64,000 nt of DNA from Vibrio splendidus (GCF_001557875.1 NZ_LNRF01000015.1:1-64000), one strand, 5' to 3'. Counted from the first letter of the stretch, positions 8,110 through 17,399 are shown. The notes: a model not told the origin generated them from the sequence alone. Numbers and translations: made by a program.

Positions 8110-9198
8110 ATGAAAGCCTCGATTCTAGTAAAGCTTGAAACACTTGTTGAACGCTATGAAGAAGTTCAACATCTACTTGGTGATCCAGATGTAATCGGGA
8201 ATCAAGATAAATTCCGTGCACTTTCTAAAGAGTACTCTCAACTAGAAGAAGTGACAGCTTGCTTCCAGTCATACCAGCAAGCTCAAGAAGATCTAGAAGC
8301 TGCTGAAGAGATGGCAAATGAAGATGACGCTGAAATGCGTGAAATGGCTCAAGACGAAATCAAAGACGCAAAAGCGGCGATTGAACGTTTGACTGATGAG
8401 CTACAGATTCTTCTGATTCCAAAAGATCCAAACGATGAGCGTAACTGTTTCCTTGAAATCCGTGCAGGCGCGGGTGGTGATGAAGCGGGTATCTTCGCGG
8501 GCAACCTGTTCCGTATGTACTCTAAGTTTGCTGAGAAGAAAGGTTGGCGTGTTGAAATCATGAGCAGCAATGCTTCTGAACAAGGCGGCTATAAAGAGAT
8601 GATCGCTAAGGTAAGTGGCGACGCTGTTTACGGCACAATGAAGTTTGAGTCAGGCGGTCACCGTGTACAACGTGTACCTGAAACCGAGTCTCAAGGCCGT
8701 GTTCACACGTCAGCATGTACGGTTGCCGTTATGCCTGAGATCCCAGAAGCAGATCTTCCAGAAATTAAAGCGGGCGACCTTAAAATTGATACTTTCCGTG
8801 CATCAGGCGCGGGTGGTCAGCACGTTAACACCACGGATTCAGCAATCCGTATTACTCACTTACCAACGGGTACAGTAGTAGAGTGTCAGGACGAGCGTTC
8901 TCAGCATAAAAACAAAGCGAAAGCGATGGCTGTTCTTGCTGCTCGTATTGTTCAAGCTGAAGAAGAGCGCCGCGCAGCAGCTGTTTCTGATACACGTCGT
9001 AACCTACTAGGTTCTGGTGACCGTAGTGACCGTATTCGTACGTACAACTACCCACAAGGTCGTGTTTCGGATCACCGTATCAACCTTACTATCTACCGTC
9101 TTAACGAAGTACTTGAAGGTGACATGCAAAGCTTGCTTGATCCTGTACTTCAAGAGCACCAAGCCGATCAGCTTGCTGCACTTGCAGAGAATAACTAA
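8110..9198 (+). CDS. prfA: Peptide chain release factor 1
   Basis: A 362-residue class I release factor that reads UAA and UAG and triggers peptide release on the ribosome. The codon-recognition PxT motif appears as P-E-T at 190-192, the RF1 class. The GGQ motif that enters the peptidyl transferase centre is at 235-237 in GAGGQHVN. Its Gln is the substrate of PrmC, encoded 5 nt downstream, so modification enzyme and target are co-transcribed. Confidence 0.97.
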   Translation: MKASILVKLETLVERYEEVQHLLGDPDVIGNQDKFRALSKEYSQLEEVTACFQSYQQAQEDLEAAEEMANEDDAEMREMAQDEIKDAKAAIERLTDELQILLIPKDPNDERNCFLEIRAGAGGDEAGIFAGNLFRMYSKFAEKKGWRVEIMSSNASEQGGYKEMIAKVSGDAVYGTMKFESGGHRVQRVPETESQGRVHTSACTVAVMPEIPEADLPEIKAGDLKIDTFRASGAGGQHVNTTDSAIRITHLPTGTVVECQDERSQHKNKAKAMAVLAARIVQAEEERRAAAVSDTRRNLLGSGDRSDRIRTYNYPQGRVSDHRINLTIYRLNEVLEGDMQSLLDPVLQEHQADQLAALAENN

Positions 9199-9203
9199 CC
9201 TGT

Positions 9204-10064
9204 ATGCAGTCAGCATATACGGTTGAAAGTGCTTTAAAAGCAGCAATCGTAAAGCTTCAAGAGGGTGATAACACATCACCCTCAATTGATGCCGCGGTAC
9301 TGCTTTGTCAGGCCTTAGATAAACCAAGATCTTACCTGCTTACTTGGCCTGAGAAGCACCTCACCTCAGAGCAAGAGTCTGAATTCAATGCCCTTCTAAC
9401 ACGTCGCTTAACTGGTGAGCCTGTGGCTTACATTATCGGTGAGCGTGAGTTTTGGTCACTGCCGTTAAAAGTTTCCCCGTCCACCTTAATCCCACGCCCA
9501 GATACTGAGCGTTTGGTTGAGTTGGCTTTGGATAAAACTTACGGCAAGCAAGGTGCGATTCTAGATTTAGGGACAGGTACAGGTGCAATCGCGTTAGCAT
9601 TGGCGTCAGAGATGCCGAATCGACAGGTAACGGGTATTGATCTTCGCCCTGAAGCGCAGCAGCTTGCTACAGAAAACGCACAACGCTTAAACATCACTAA
9701 CGCCACATTTTTACACGGCAGTTGGTTTGAGCCTTTAAGCTCTAAAGAAACTGTGAAGTTCTCTCTGATTGTCTCTAACCCGCCATACATTGAGAAAAAT
9801 GATCCTCACTTATCTCAAGGTGATGTACGTTTTGAGCCGATCACGGCGTTAGTCGCTGAAGAGAGAGGACTCGCAGATATTCGATACATCTCTGAAAATG
9901 CACGCGGATTTTTAGAAAACGAAGGTTGGCTAGCATTTGAACACGGTTACGACCAAGGTTTGGCAGTACGTGAGATTATGCAGACACTCGGTTATCTCGA
10001 TGTTGTAACAGAGAAAGATTACGGTGGTAATGACCGAGTGACATTGGGTCGTTACTGTTCATAG
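9204..10064 (+). CDS. prmC: Release factor glutamine methyltransferase PrmC
   Basis: A 286-residue SAM-dependent N5-glutamine methyltransferase that methylates the GGQ glutamine of release factors 1 and 2. An N-terminal helical domain (about 1-85) is followed by a class I methyltransferase fold with SAM loop DLGTGTGAIA (121-130) and the NPPY motif at 192-195 that grips the glutamine side chain. It starts 5 nt after prfA. Confidence 0.97.
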   Translation: MQSAYTVESALKAAIVKLQEGDNTSPSIDAAVLLCQALDKPRSYLLTWPEKHLTSEQESEFNALLTRRLTGEPVAYIIGEREFWSLPLKVSPSTLIPRPDTERLVELALDKTYGKQGAILDLGTGTGAIALALASEMPNRQVTGIDLRPEAQQLATENAQRLNITNATFLHGSWFEPLSSKETVKFSLIVSNPPYIEKNDPHLSQGDVRFEPITALVAEERGLADIRYISENARGFLENEGWLAFEHGYDQGLAVREIMQTLGYLDVVTEKDYGGNDRVTLGRYCS

Positions 10065-10248
10065 TTCGTAGCTGTATTCGATTACGGGTATTCGCTTATG
10101 AGTAATAGACGATGAACTTGCCAAATTGATACCTTAACTCGAAAATACATTTAACTCGGTAATGCATTTAACGCAGAAATACAGGGCATTAACGGGTATT
10201 GTGAGGCTCGTGTTAACGAAAGCACATATAAAAATATAAAGGAATACC

Positions 10249-10632
10249 ATGTACGAAGGTCTAAAACATTTTCACCTATTAACGATTGCGATAAGCGCGC
10301 TACTTCTTTCGATTCGATTCGCTCTTATGATGGCTAACTCACCTAAGCTTAAGCATCCTTTCTTGCAGCGTTTTCCTCATATCAATGACTCGTTGCTACT
10401 GCTATCGGGTATTGGTTTGATTTTTATCACTGGCTTTATTCCATTTACACCTGCAGCACCATGGTTAACTGAAAAACTAACCTGTGTTATGGCTTACATT
10501 GCATTGGGCTTCTTTGCACTTAAACTAGGTAAGAACAAGCTATTGAGAGTTTTCTCTTTCTTCGGTGCACTTGGCTGGTTAGCAATGGCAGGCAAAATCG
10601 CAATGACCAAGACGCCAACATTTTTCGGTTAA
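10249..10632 (+). CDS. sirB2: SirB2 family integral membrane protein
   Basis: A 127-residue inner-membrane protein with four hydrophobic segments (about 9-28, 46-64, 75-93, 100-118) and the SirB2-family N-terminus YEGLKHFHLL. The biochemical role is not established; the name comes from a Salmonella locus affecting invasion-gene regulation, an effect since attributed to neighbouring sequence. It sits after prmC and 28 nt before sirB1, the order seen in enteric and Vibrio genomes. SD AAAGGA precedes the ATG. Confidence 0.88.
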   Translation: MYEGLKHFHLLTIAISALLLSIRFALMMANSPKLKHPFLQRFPHINDSLLLLSGIGLIFITGFIPFTPAAPWLTEKLTCVMAYIALGFFALKLGKNKLLRVFSFFGALGWLAMAGKIAMTKTPTFFG

Positions 10633-10660
10633 TTATCTCCTTATTTTCGGTTAACTATCT

Positions 10661-11470
10661 ATGTACGAATTTTTTGATGAAGACTTTGACCAGCTAGAAT
10701 TAGCTGAAGGTGCATTGATCTTAAATAAAGCGATTAACCCAGAAACTCAAGACAGTTGGGCTGAGCAAGAGCTGGCAAGATTGTTTAAAGAAGCTGAGTT
10801 TGCTTTGGTTCATGAAACCGACGAACAGCAGAAGTTTGAGTCTTTTATTCGACTATTCTTCTACGAGTGGGGTTTTGCTGGCGATAAGGACGCGTACTTC
10901 TCTTCAGAAAACGCATTCATTGATAAAGTGCTTGAGAGAAAGAAAGGCATTCCAGTGAGTCTGGGGGCGATCTTTCTTTTTCTAGGTCGCAAGCTAGGCT
11001 TTCCTGTAGAGGGCGTCTCTTTCCCGACTCAATTCTTACTTAAAGTAAGCTGGTACGGGCAAGCTGCGGCCTACATTAACCCTTATAACGGTGAGTACGT
11101 TGGCGAACAAACGTTGCGAGCATGGTTAATTGGGCATGATGGCCCATTAGCTAAGGTGAAACCTGAGCACTTGGAAGTCGCCGACCATCCAACAATTATT
11201 GGTAAGTGGTTAGCTCTGATCAAGAGTGCACTGCTGCGAGAAGAGCGTTATACACTTGCATTGAAGTGTACCGATCTGGCGTTAACGTTTGTGCCGGATG
11301 ACCCGTATGAAATCCGTGACCGCGGTTTTATCTATCAGCAGCTAGACTGTCATCAAGTGGCTGCAACGGATTATCAATACTTTATCGACCAATGCCCAGA
11401 TGACCCTGCATCTGAGTTACTGAAATCTCAAGTGAACGTCATGAACGAAAAGACAGTGGTTGTTCACTAA
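10661..11470 (+). CDS. sirB1: SirB1 family transglutaminase-like/TPR protein
   Basis: A 269-residue cytosolic protein of the SirB1 (YchA) family. The middle part carries the transglutaminase-like fold signature RKKGIPVSLGAIFLFLGRKLG and FPTQFLLK, but whether it is an enzyme is not known. The C-terminal third resembles TPR helices (LALKCTDLALTFVPDDPYEIRDRG). It is conserved between prmC/sirB2 and kdsA. The start follows sirB2 by 28 nt with a weak ribosome-binding site. Confidence 0.88.
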   Translation: MYEFFDEDFDQLELAEGALILNKAINPETQDSWAEQELARLFKEAEFALVHETDEQQKFESFIRLFFYEWGFAGDKDAYFSSENAFIDKVLERKKGIPVSLGAIFLFLGRKLGFPVEGVSFPTQFLLKVSWYGQAAAYINPYNGEYVGEQTLRAWLIGHDGPLAKVKPEHLEVADHPTIIGKWLALIKSALLREERYTLALKCTDLALTFVPDDPYEIRDRGFIYQQLDCHQVAATDYQYFIDQCPDDPASELLKSQVNVMNEKTVVVH

Positions 11471-11492
11471 TTAATAATTATTTAGAGAGAAT

Positions 11493-12347
11493 ATGATGGA
11501 ACAGAAAACAGTTCATATTGGCGATATGCCAATTGCTAACGACAAGCCATTTACGCTATTTGCAGGCATGAACGTTCTTGAATCTCGCGATCTCGCTATG
11601 CAGATCTGTGAGCACTATGTAAAAGTAACCGAGAAGCTGGGCATCCCTTACGTATTTAAGGCGTCTTTCGATAAAGCGAATCGAAGCTCAGTTCATTCAT
11701 ACCGTGGTCCAGGCATGGAAGAAGGTCTTAAAATCTTCCAAGAGCTGAAAGACACTTTCGGCGTGAAGATCATTACTGATATTCACACAGAAGCCCAAGC
11801 TCAGCCTGTTGCGGATGTGGTTGATGTGATCCAACTACCTGCATTCTTAGCTCGTCAAACTGATCTTGTTGAAGCAATGGCTAAGACTGGCGCAGTAATC
11901 AACGTGAAGAAGCCTCAGTTCATGAGCCCGAACCAAGTTGGCAACATCGTTGATAAGTTCGCTGAGTGTGGTAACGACAACATCATCCTTTGTGAGCGTG
12001 GCGCTTGCATGGGTTACGACAACCTAGTAGTTGATATGCTTGGCTTTGGCGTAATGAAGAAGTCTTCAAACGGTAGCCCAATCATCTTCGATGTGACGCA
12101 CTCTCTACAAATGCGTGACCCATCAGGTGCTGCATCTGGCGGCCGTCGTGAGCAAACGGTTGAGCTTGCTAAAGCGGGTCTTGCGACAGGTATTGCGGGT
12201 CTGTTCATTGAAGCTCACCCTAACCCAGACCAAGCTCGCTGTGATGGCCCATCTGCGCTACCTCTAGACAAACTAGAGCCGTTCTTGAAGCAGATGAAAG
12301 CACTGGATGACCTTATCAAAGGCTTTGAGCACATCGATATTAAATAG
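11493..12347 (+). CDS. kdsA: 3-deoxy-8-phosphooctulonate (KDO-8-P) synthase
   Basis: A 284-residue TIM-barrel enzyme that condenses PEP with arabinose 5-phosphate to KDO 8-phosphate for the lipopolysaccharide inner core. Clear family segments: AGMNVLESRDLA, KASFDKANRSS (PEP/A5P binding), GVKIITDIHTEAQAQ, ILCERGACMGYDNL and DVTHSLQ. It ends the sirB2-sirB1-kdsA run and is followed by a strong terminator. Two ATGs are adjacent; the second gives 283 residues. Confidence 0.97.
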   Translation: MMEQKTVHIGDMPIANDKPFTLFAGMNVLESRDLAMQICEHYVKVTEKLGIPYVFKASFDKANRSSVHSYRGPGMEEGLKIFQELKDTFGVKIITDIHTEAQAQPVADVVDVIQLPAFLARQTDLVEAMAKTGAVINVKKPQFMSPNQVGNIVDKFAECGNDNIILCERGACMGYDNLVVDMLGFGVMKKSSNGSPIIFDVTHSLQMRDPSGAASGGRREQTVELAKAGLATGIAGLFIEAHPNPDQARCDGPSALPLDKLEPFLKQMKALDDLIKGFEHIDIK

Positions 12348-12413
12348 CTGAAGCTGATGTTAAATAACTCGCTAATGTAAATTAGTTAAAGTGGTTATTT
12401 AACGATATCAAAT

Positions 12414-12444
12414 AAACGCCCAACTCTAAGAGTTGGGCGTTTTT
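12414..12444 (+). terminator. Terminator of kdsA
   Basis: Stem AACGCCCAACTC / GAGTTGGGCGTT with a 3-nt loop, followed by a T-run. Confidence 0.9.
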
Positions 12445-12853
12445 GTTTATCTGGGTATCAGTTCGTTTCGTTGTGCGCTTATCTGTTCTTTTGAGCGCTA
12501 ATTAGCGCTAGATGATTAAATCCTTGTTAACAGAATCTTTGACTCCCTAAGAAATAACCATGAGTGTGTGAGGTCTGTCCTGTTTACAGTAAATTACTGA
12601 TGTTCATCACACTTTATAAGTAAACGATTGCCTGTGATGCAGGGGAAGTTTGAGTGTAATCTCATAATTTTGTTACACTTAACTGTTGATCTATGCGTGA
12701 CCAATTCGACATAAATATGAAATCGTCGTGTTACATCTAGAATGTTAATTTAAGATTAGTCATGTTGAAGTCTTATTGTTCGAACTCCAGGAAAGGGGTC
12801 GCAATAGATTATAAAAAGCAGTGGATTCCCCTAAAAAGTTCAAAGGTATGACA
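12445..12853. other. Intergenic region upstream of nutA
   Basis: About 400 bp with no convincing gene. It is AT-rich and must hold the nutA promoter, which I could not place. It contains a 16-bp perfect palindrome (AGCGCTAATTAGCGCT, 12494-12509) that could be an operator. Confidence 0.5.
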
Positions 12854-14515
12854 ATGAAGCAACGCCTTATTCTAAAGACAGCACTAAGTGCTGCAATCCT
12901 AGCTACTTTAGCTGGGTGTGCGTCTCAATCAGCTCATGATTGGAACCAAGACGAAACTTACAAGCTAACGATTCTTCACACAAACGATAACCATGGTCGT
13001 TTCTGGCAGAATAAATACGGCGAATACGGCATGTCTGCGCGTAAAACGCTTGTTGACCAACTTCGTTCAGAAGTTGAAGCAGAAGGCGGTAGCGTGTTGC
13101 TTCTATCTGGCGGTGACATCAACACGGGTGTTCCAGAGTCAGACCTTCAGGACGCAGAACCTGATTTTAAAGGTATGAACAAAATTGGTTACGATGCAAT
13201 GGCATTGGGTAACCACGAGTTTGATAACTCTTTAGACATACTACAAAAGCAGATCGATTGGGCTAACTTCCCAATGCTGTCAGCAAACATCTACGATAAA
13301 GCGACAGGCGAACGTAAGTTCCAAGCTTACGAGATGTTTGAAAAGCAAGGTATCAAGATTGCAGTTATCGGTCTAACCACTGAAGATACAGCAAAAATTG
13401 GTAACCCAGAGTTTATCGCTGGCATCGACTTCCGTGACCCTAAAGAAGAAGCGAAAAAACTGATCGCTGAACTTAAAGAAACTGAGAAGCCAGATCTCAT
13501 CTTCGCAGTGACTCACATGGGTCACTACGAGAATGGCCAACGCGGTGTTAACGCACCAGGTGATGTAGCACTAGCCCGTTACCTAAATGAAGGCGATCTA
13601 GATATGATCGTTGGTGGCCACTCTCAAGAGCCTGTATGTATGGAAGGCCCTAACGTTGCTAAGAAAAACTTCAAACCGGGTGATGAATGTAAACCAGACG
13701 TTCAAAATGGTACTTATATCGTTCAAGCTCACGAGTGGGGCAAGTATGTAGGCCGTGCTGATTACGAATTCCGTAATGGCGAACTAGAGATGGTTAGCTA
13801 CGATCTAGTTCCTGTTAACCTTAAGAAGAAAGTTAAGATTGACGGCAAGAAGCAACGTGTTCTTATTCAAGACGAAATCGCACAAGATCCAGAGCTACTT
13901 GAATTCCTACGTCCATTCCAAGAGCAAGGTCAAGCTCAGTTAGAAGTTAAAATCGCTGATACAAATGGCAAGCTTGAAGGTGACCGTAACGTCGTTCGCT
14001 TCCAACAAACTAACCTAGGTCGTTTGATTGCAACCTCTCACATGGAGCGCGCAAAAGCAGATTTCGCTGTAATGAACTCTGGTGGTGTTCGTGACTCAAT
14101 TGAAGCGGGTGAAGTGACTTACAAAGATGTACTAACAGTACAACCTTTTGCAAACATCCTGACTTACACTGATATGACGGGTAAAGAGGTTTTAGATTAC
14201 CTAAATGTCGTGGCGACGAAACCAATCGATTCTGGTGCTTATGCTCAGTTTGCTGGTATCTCTATGACAGTAGCAAACGGTGAAGTATCGAATGTATTCA
14301 TCGGTGGCAAACAGCTGCGTTTAGACGAAACATACCGCTTCACAGTACCAAGCTTTAACGCTGCTGGTGGTGACGGTTACCCTAAACTGTCTGACCACCC
14401 AGGTTACGTGAATACTGGTTTTGTTGATGCTGAAGTACTGAAAGAGTACCTAGAAGCGAATAGCCCGGTTGATGTGAATAAGTACGCGCCTTCTGGTCAA
14501 ATGGTTTACAAGTAA
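12854..14515 (+). CDS. nutA: 5'-nucleotidase lipoprotein (NutA type)
   Basis: A surface 5'-nucleotidase that dephosphorylates extracellular nucleotides so that nucleosides can be taken up; in V. parahaemolyticus the orthologue is Cl-dependent and Mg-activated. With the ATG at 12854 it is 553 residues: signal peptide with lipobox LAGC (Cys22), metallophosphatase domain with HTNDNHGR (42-49), GGD (86-88) and GNHEFD (119-124), then a 5'-nucleotidase C-terminal domain with NSGGVRDSIEAG. The frame opens 11 codons earlier with GTG, but AAGG seven bases before the second ATG of MTMKQR favours 12854. Monocistronic, with its own terminator. Confidence 0.93.
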   Translation: MKQRLILKTALSAAILATLAGCASQSAHDWNQDETYKLTILHTNDNHGRFWQNKYGEYGMSARKTLVDQLRSEVEAEGGSVLLLSGGDINTGVPESDLQDAEPDFKGMNKIGYDAMALGNHEFDNSLDILQKQIDWANFPMLSANIYDKATGERKFQAYEMFEKQGIKIAVIGLTTEDTAKIGNPEFIAGIDFRDPKEEAKKLIAELKETEKPDLIFAVTHMGHYENGQRGVNAPGDVALARYLNEGDLDMIVGGHSQEPVCMEGPNVAKKNFKPGDECKPDVQNGTYIVQAHEWGKYVGRADYEFRNGELEMVSYDLVPVNLKKKVKIDGKKQRVLIQDEIAQDPELLEFLRPFQEQGQAQLEVKIADTNGKLEGDRNVVRFQQTNLGRLIATSHMERAKADFAVMNSGGVRDSIEAGEVTYKDVLTVQPFANILTYTDMTGKEVLDYLNVVATKPIDSGAYAQFAGISMTVANGEVSNVFIGGKQLRLDETYRFTVPSFNAAGGDGYPKLSDHPGYVNTGFVDAEVLKEYLEANSPVDVNKYAPSGQMVYK

Positions 14516-14585
14516 TTGAATCCAAGCAATTGTATCAATAGGTGCTAAATTAGATTGACTCTAGCACCATGATAAATTTAACTAA

Positions 14586-14609
14586 AGCGACGCCTCGGCG
14601 TCGTTTTTT
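14586..14609 (+). terminator. Terminator of nutA
   Basis: Stem CGACGC / GCGTCG with loop CTCG, followed by six Ts. Confidence 0.85.
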
Positions 14610-14633
14610 GTTTATCTACCGTTTGGATTTGTT

Positions 14634-15119
14634 ATGACCCCTGCAATCAATCTCGCCAAGAAAAAGAAAATCGCTCATAGTGTGCATCAGTATCATCATG
14701 ATGCGAATAATACGAACTATGGATTAGAAGCCGTTGAAGCGCTTGGTCAAGATCCCAAACGTGTGTTCAAAACGCTGTTGTTCTGCTTGAATGGTGTGGC
14801 GAAAGATTTAGCGGTTGCTGTTATTCCAGTCGACCAGAAGCTCAATCTGAAGCTGGCAGCAAAAGCGGGGAAAGGCAAAAAAGCAGAGATGGCTGATCCA
14901 GAGATTGCTCAAAAAACCACGGGTTATGTGGTGGGTGGAATCAGCCCGCTTGGTCAGAAAAAAGCGCTGCCGACTTTTGTTCATTCTAGTGCGACAGAAT
15001 TTGACACAATATGTGTGAGTGCGGGTAAGCGAGGTTTAGAAATTGAACTTGCCCCTAAAGACTTAGCTCAACTGACTCGAGCTCAGTTTACTGATTTGTG
15101 CTTGCAAGCTGATGGTTAG
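14634..15119 (+). CDS. ybaK: Cys-tRNA(Pro)/Cys-tRNA(Cys) deacylase YbaK
   Basis: A 161-residue trans-editing protein that hydrolyses cysteine mischarged onto tRNA(Pro) by ProRS. It aligns along its whole length with E. coli YbaK (159 residues), including VFKTLLF, the catalytic-site region with Lys in FKTL, EMADPEIAQKTTGYV and VGGISPLGQKK. Short gene between two terminators, so probably its own transcript. Its tRNA(Pro) substrate is encoded 2.5 kb downstream, likely coincidence. Confidence 0.95.
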   Translation: MTPAINLAKKKKIAHSVHQYHHDANNTNYGLEAVEALGQDPKRVFKTLLFCLNGVAKDLAVAVIPVDQKLNLKLAAKAGKGKKAEMADPEIAQKTTGYVVGGISPLGQKKALPTFVHSSATEFDTICVSAGKRGLEIELAPKDLAQLTRAQFTDLCLQADG

Positions 15120-15154
15120 TCGTTAAAAGCCATGACGTACCGAACAATAAACAA

Positions 15155-15181
15155 AAACGCCCACTCATTAGTGGGCGTTTC
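15155..15181. terminator. Bidirectional terminator between ybaK and rluF
   Basis: Stem AAACGCCCACT / AGTGGGCGTTT with loop CATT lies between two convergent genes, with an A-run on the left and Ts on the right. Confidence 0.88.
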
Positions 15182-15197
15182 TGTATAAGGAGTCATT

Positions 15198-16331
15198 CTA
15201 CTTTTTCAGACCTAAAGTGCCACTAACACGTTTCTGAGCTGGTTTATTTGGTCTGCTTGAATCTTGGTTACGGCTTGCCGGCTTTCCGCTTTTACGATCG
15301 TTATTGTCGCGATCTGTACGATTGCGATCCGAACGGTTTCTATCTGAATTAGAACGCTCTGAACGAGAGTTCGACTTCCAGTTCTCGGTATTACCACCGC
15401 TTTCACCGTTCGATGAATTGCGGCCACGCTTTGAGTTAGGCGCATGACGGAATTCATCCGCATTGTTACCGCGGTAAGTGCGAGATCGGTTCTCGTTTTG
15501 ATTGCGGCGCGCTGTTGAGGTTTGGTTTTCTTCACGGCTGTCAAAAAGTTTTGCGTCAGTCGCTTTACGAATACGCTGACCTTTGGCGTTCATTTTTGAC
15601 GCATCTTCTGTACTTACTGAGCCTTCACACATCGCTAAAATTTCAGTGATCTCTTCGTCGCTCAGGTAGCGCCATTTTCCGTTAGGAATACCGTCTAGTG
15701 AGATGTTCATAATACGAACACGGCGCAGTTTAAATACTTCGTAACCCAATGCTTCACACATACGGCGAATTTGGCGGTTAAGGCCTTGCGTTAATGTGAT
15801 TCGGAACGAGAACTTGGTTTCTTTCTCGACCTTACATGGCAAGGTCACAGTATCGAGAATATGAACGCCAGCGCCCATTTGCTTCAAGAACTCAGTCGTA
15901 ATCGGCTTATCTACACGCACCACGTATTCTTTCTCGTGGTTGTTACCTGCACGTAGGATTTTGTTTACGATGTCGCCATCGTTGGTTAGGAAAATAAGGC
16001 CATCAGAAGGCTTATCTAGACGACCAATAGGGAAAATACGCTTGTGGTGGCCGATAAAATCGACGATGTTGCCTGGAATATCACGCTCAGTCGTACAGGT
16101 GATACCTGTTGGTTTATTAAGAGCAATGTAAATAGGCTTCTCTTTTGAGCGAACAGGCTTATTGTCGATCTCAACATCATCACCGGGCAAGACTTTAGTA
16201 CCCATTTCAGGGATCTTACCGTTAATAGTAACTCGGCCTGCATCAATGAGTTTATCGGCTTCGCGGCGTGAGCAAAAACCAGTTTCACTGATGTATTTAT
16301 TAAGGCGTTTAGCTTGGGATTCTTGTGACAT
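15198..16331 (-). CDS. rluF: 23S rRNA pseudouridine synthase RluF, with long disordered tail
   Basis: RsuA/RluF-family pseudouridine synthase; RluF modifies U2604 of 23S rRNA (and a tRNA-Tyr position in E. coli). Domains: S4 RNA-binding domain (about 8-55, RLNKYISETGFCSRREADK), then the catalytic domain with GRLDKPSDGL and catalytic Asp106, and NRQIRRMCEALGYEV. At 377 residues it exceeds the E. coli protein (290). The extra part, from about residue 265, is a low-complexity Arg/Asn/Ser/Asp-rich tail with repeated SDRNR-like units, likely an RNA-binding extension. Confidence 0.93.
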   Translation of the reverse strand: MSQESQAKRLNKYISETGFCSRREADKLIDAGRVTINGKIPEMGTKVLPGDDVEIDNKPVRSKEKPIYIALNKPTGITCTTERDIPGNIVDFIGHHKRIFPIGRLDKPSDGLIFLTNDGDIVNKILRAGNNHEKEYVVRVDKPITTEFLKQMGAGVHILDTVTLPCKVEKETKFSFRITLTQGLNRQIRRMCEALGYEVFKLRRVRIMNISLDGIPNGKWRYLSDEEITEILAMCEGSVSTEDASKMNAKGQRIRKATDAKLFDSREENQTSTARRNQNENRSRTYRGNNADEFRHAPNSKRGRNSSNGESGGNTENWKSNSRSERSNSDRNRSDRNRTDRDNNDRKSGKPASRNQDSSRPNKPAQKRVSGTLGLKK

Positions 16332-16508
16332 GATATTCTCTTAGCGTTTCACAACGGAAATATAGATAAACAAAAAGCAACCTTTGGATAGTTGCTTTGA
16401 GTTGGAATTCTTTAACTGAGGACAATTTTAGCACTTGGTGCGAGTCTAGGCACGAAATATCGATCTTGATGCAAAATCGCTACTAGCCCATTTATCTATC
16501 TAAACCTA

Positions 16509-17090
16509 TCAACTGGTGCGCTTTTGATGGCGCTCTCTGTTCTCTAGTTTTTTCTCATTACTCTTTCTGAGCATGACATAGACCGCGCCAGTACCACCAT
16601 GAAATTGCTGAGCAGAATGAACACATTGAACATCGTTGATTTGCGTTAGCCAATTTGCAACGTAGCTTTTCATCATTGCTGGTGGATTCGAACGTTCGCC
16701 CTTACCATGAACAATGATGACGGTACGAACATCCATTCTTAAACACTGACGCAAAAATGAAAGTACTTCGTTACGTGCGTCTTTCAGTGTTTTCCTATGA
16801 AGGTCTAGCTTGGCTTGAATCGGGTATTTGCCTAGGCGCAGCTTTTTGTATACGCCTTCTTGTACACCGTCTTTTTTATAAGCAATAACATCGTCTGGCC
16901 TTATCATTGGTGAGTAGTCTAATGATAAGTAGTCTTTCTCGTCATCAGATAGCCACATAGCGGCTTCACGCTTGGCAAGGTGAGATTCTGTGACTCGGTG
17001 TACTTTCTGGTGTTCGGCGGTGTCATGGTCGATACGTTTAACGTCGCCCATCATTTCTTGGAATAGATCTAAGTCGTCATCATGAGACAT
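16509..17090 (-). CDS. smrA: Smr-domain endonuclease, SmrA (YdaL) type
   Basis: A 193-residue cytosolic protein with a C-terminal Smr domain: LDLH at 95-98, IIVHGKGERS with HGKG at 128-131, and GGTGAVYV at 165-172. Smr proteins act as nucleases; SmrB cuts mRNA at collided ribosomes, whereas the role of SmrA is less clear. The C-terminus (YVANWLTQINDVQ, ENRERHQKR) resembles E. coli YdaL much more than YfcN, hence SmrA. Single gene on its strand; the short gene at 17259-17399 upstream has its own terminator. Confidence 0.87.
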   Translation of the reverse strand: MSHDDDLDLFQEMMGDVKRIDHDTAEHQKVHRVTESHLAKREAAMWLSDDEKDYLSLDYSPMIRPDDVIAYKKDGVQEGVYKKLRLGKYPIQAKLDLHRKTLKDARNEVLSFLRQCLRMDVRTVIIVHGKGERSNPPAMMKSYVANWLTQINDVQCVHSAQQFHGGTGAVYVMLRKSNEKKLENRERHQKRTS

Positions 17091-17154
17091 AGTGTGTATC
17101 TCAAGTTGGGGAAGGATTGGGTAAGTATACCTAAGTTGGGACAGGGTTTAAAAA

Positions 17155-17192
17155 TGAAAAAACCGGAGGTGACAAGAGAAATCAGCTCCGGT
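17155..17192 (-). terminator. Terminator of the small membrane protein gene
   Basis: On the minus strand, stem ACCGGAG / CTCCGGT with a loop of about 17 nt is followed by six Ts. It lies 67 nt after the stop of the small gene at 17259. Confidence 0.75.
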
Positions 17193-17258
17193 GCAAAGCG
17201 TTTTAATATTTACCCGTAAGTAATGATGCTTGAGGTAAATAATTTAGGCTGAGCGATT

Positions 17259-17399
17259 CTAGTGAGGAGATTTTTCAGTCATAACTTTGTAGATGAAGAA
17301 GCCTCCATAAAACATCATGAGACCCAGAGCCCCGAAGATTACTATCATTGAAGATAGCCCCACCGCATTACCAAATAGGAGATCTAGCCAAAAGTCCAT
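17259..17399 (-). CDS. 46-residue single-span membrane protein (DUF3149-like)
   Basis: A short gene with an ATG at 17399, SD GAGGT nine bases upstream, and stop at 17259. The protein begins MDFWLDLLFGNAVGLSS, has one hydrophobic helix (about 15-37, ending GLMMFYGGFFIY) and a short polar tail KVMTEKSPH. This pattern resembles the DUF3149 family of tiny membrane proteins in Vibrio and Shewanella; function unknown. The dedicated ribosome-binding site and terminator support a real gene. The family assignment is from memory of the pattern. Confidence 0.75.
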   Translation of the reverse strand: MDFWLDLLFGNAVGLSSMIVIFGALGLMMFYGGFFIYKVMTEKSPH

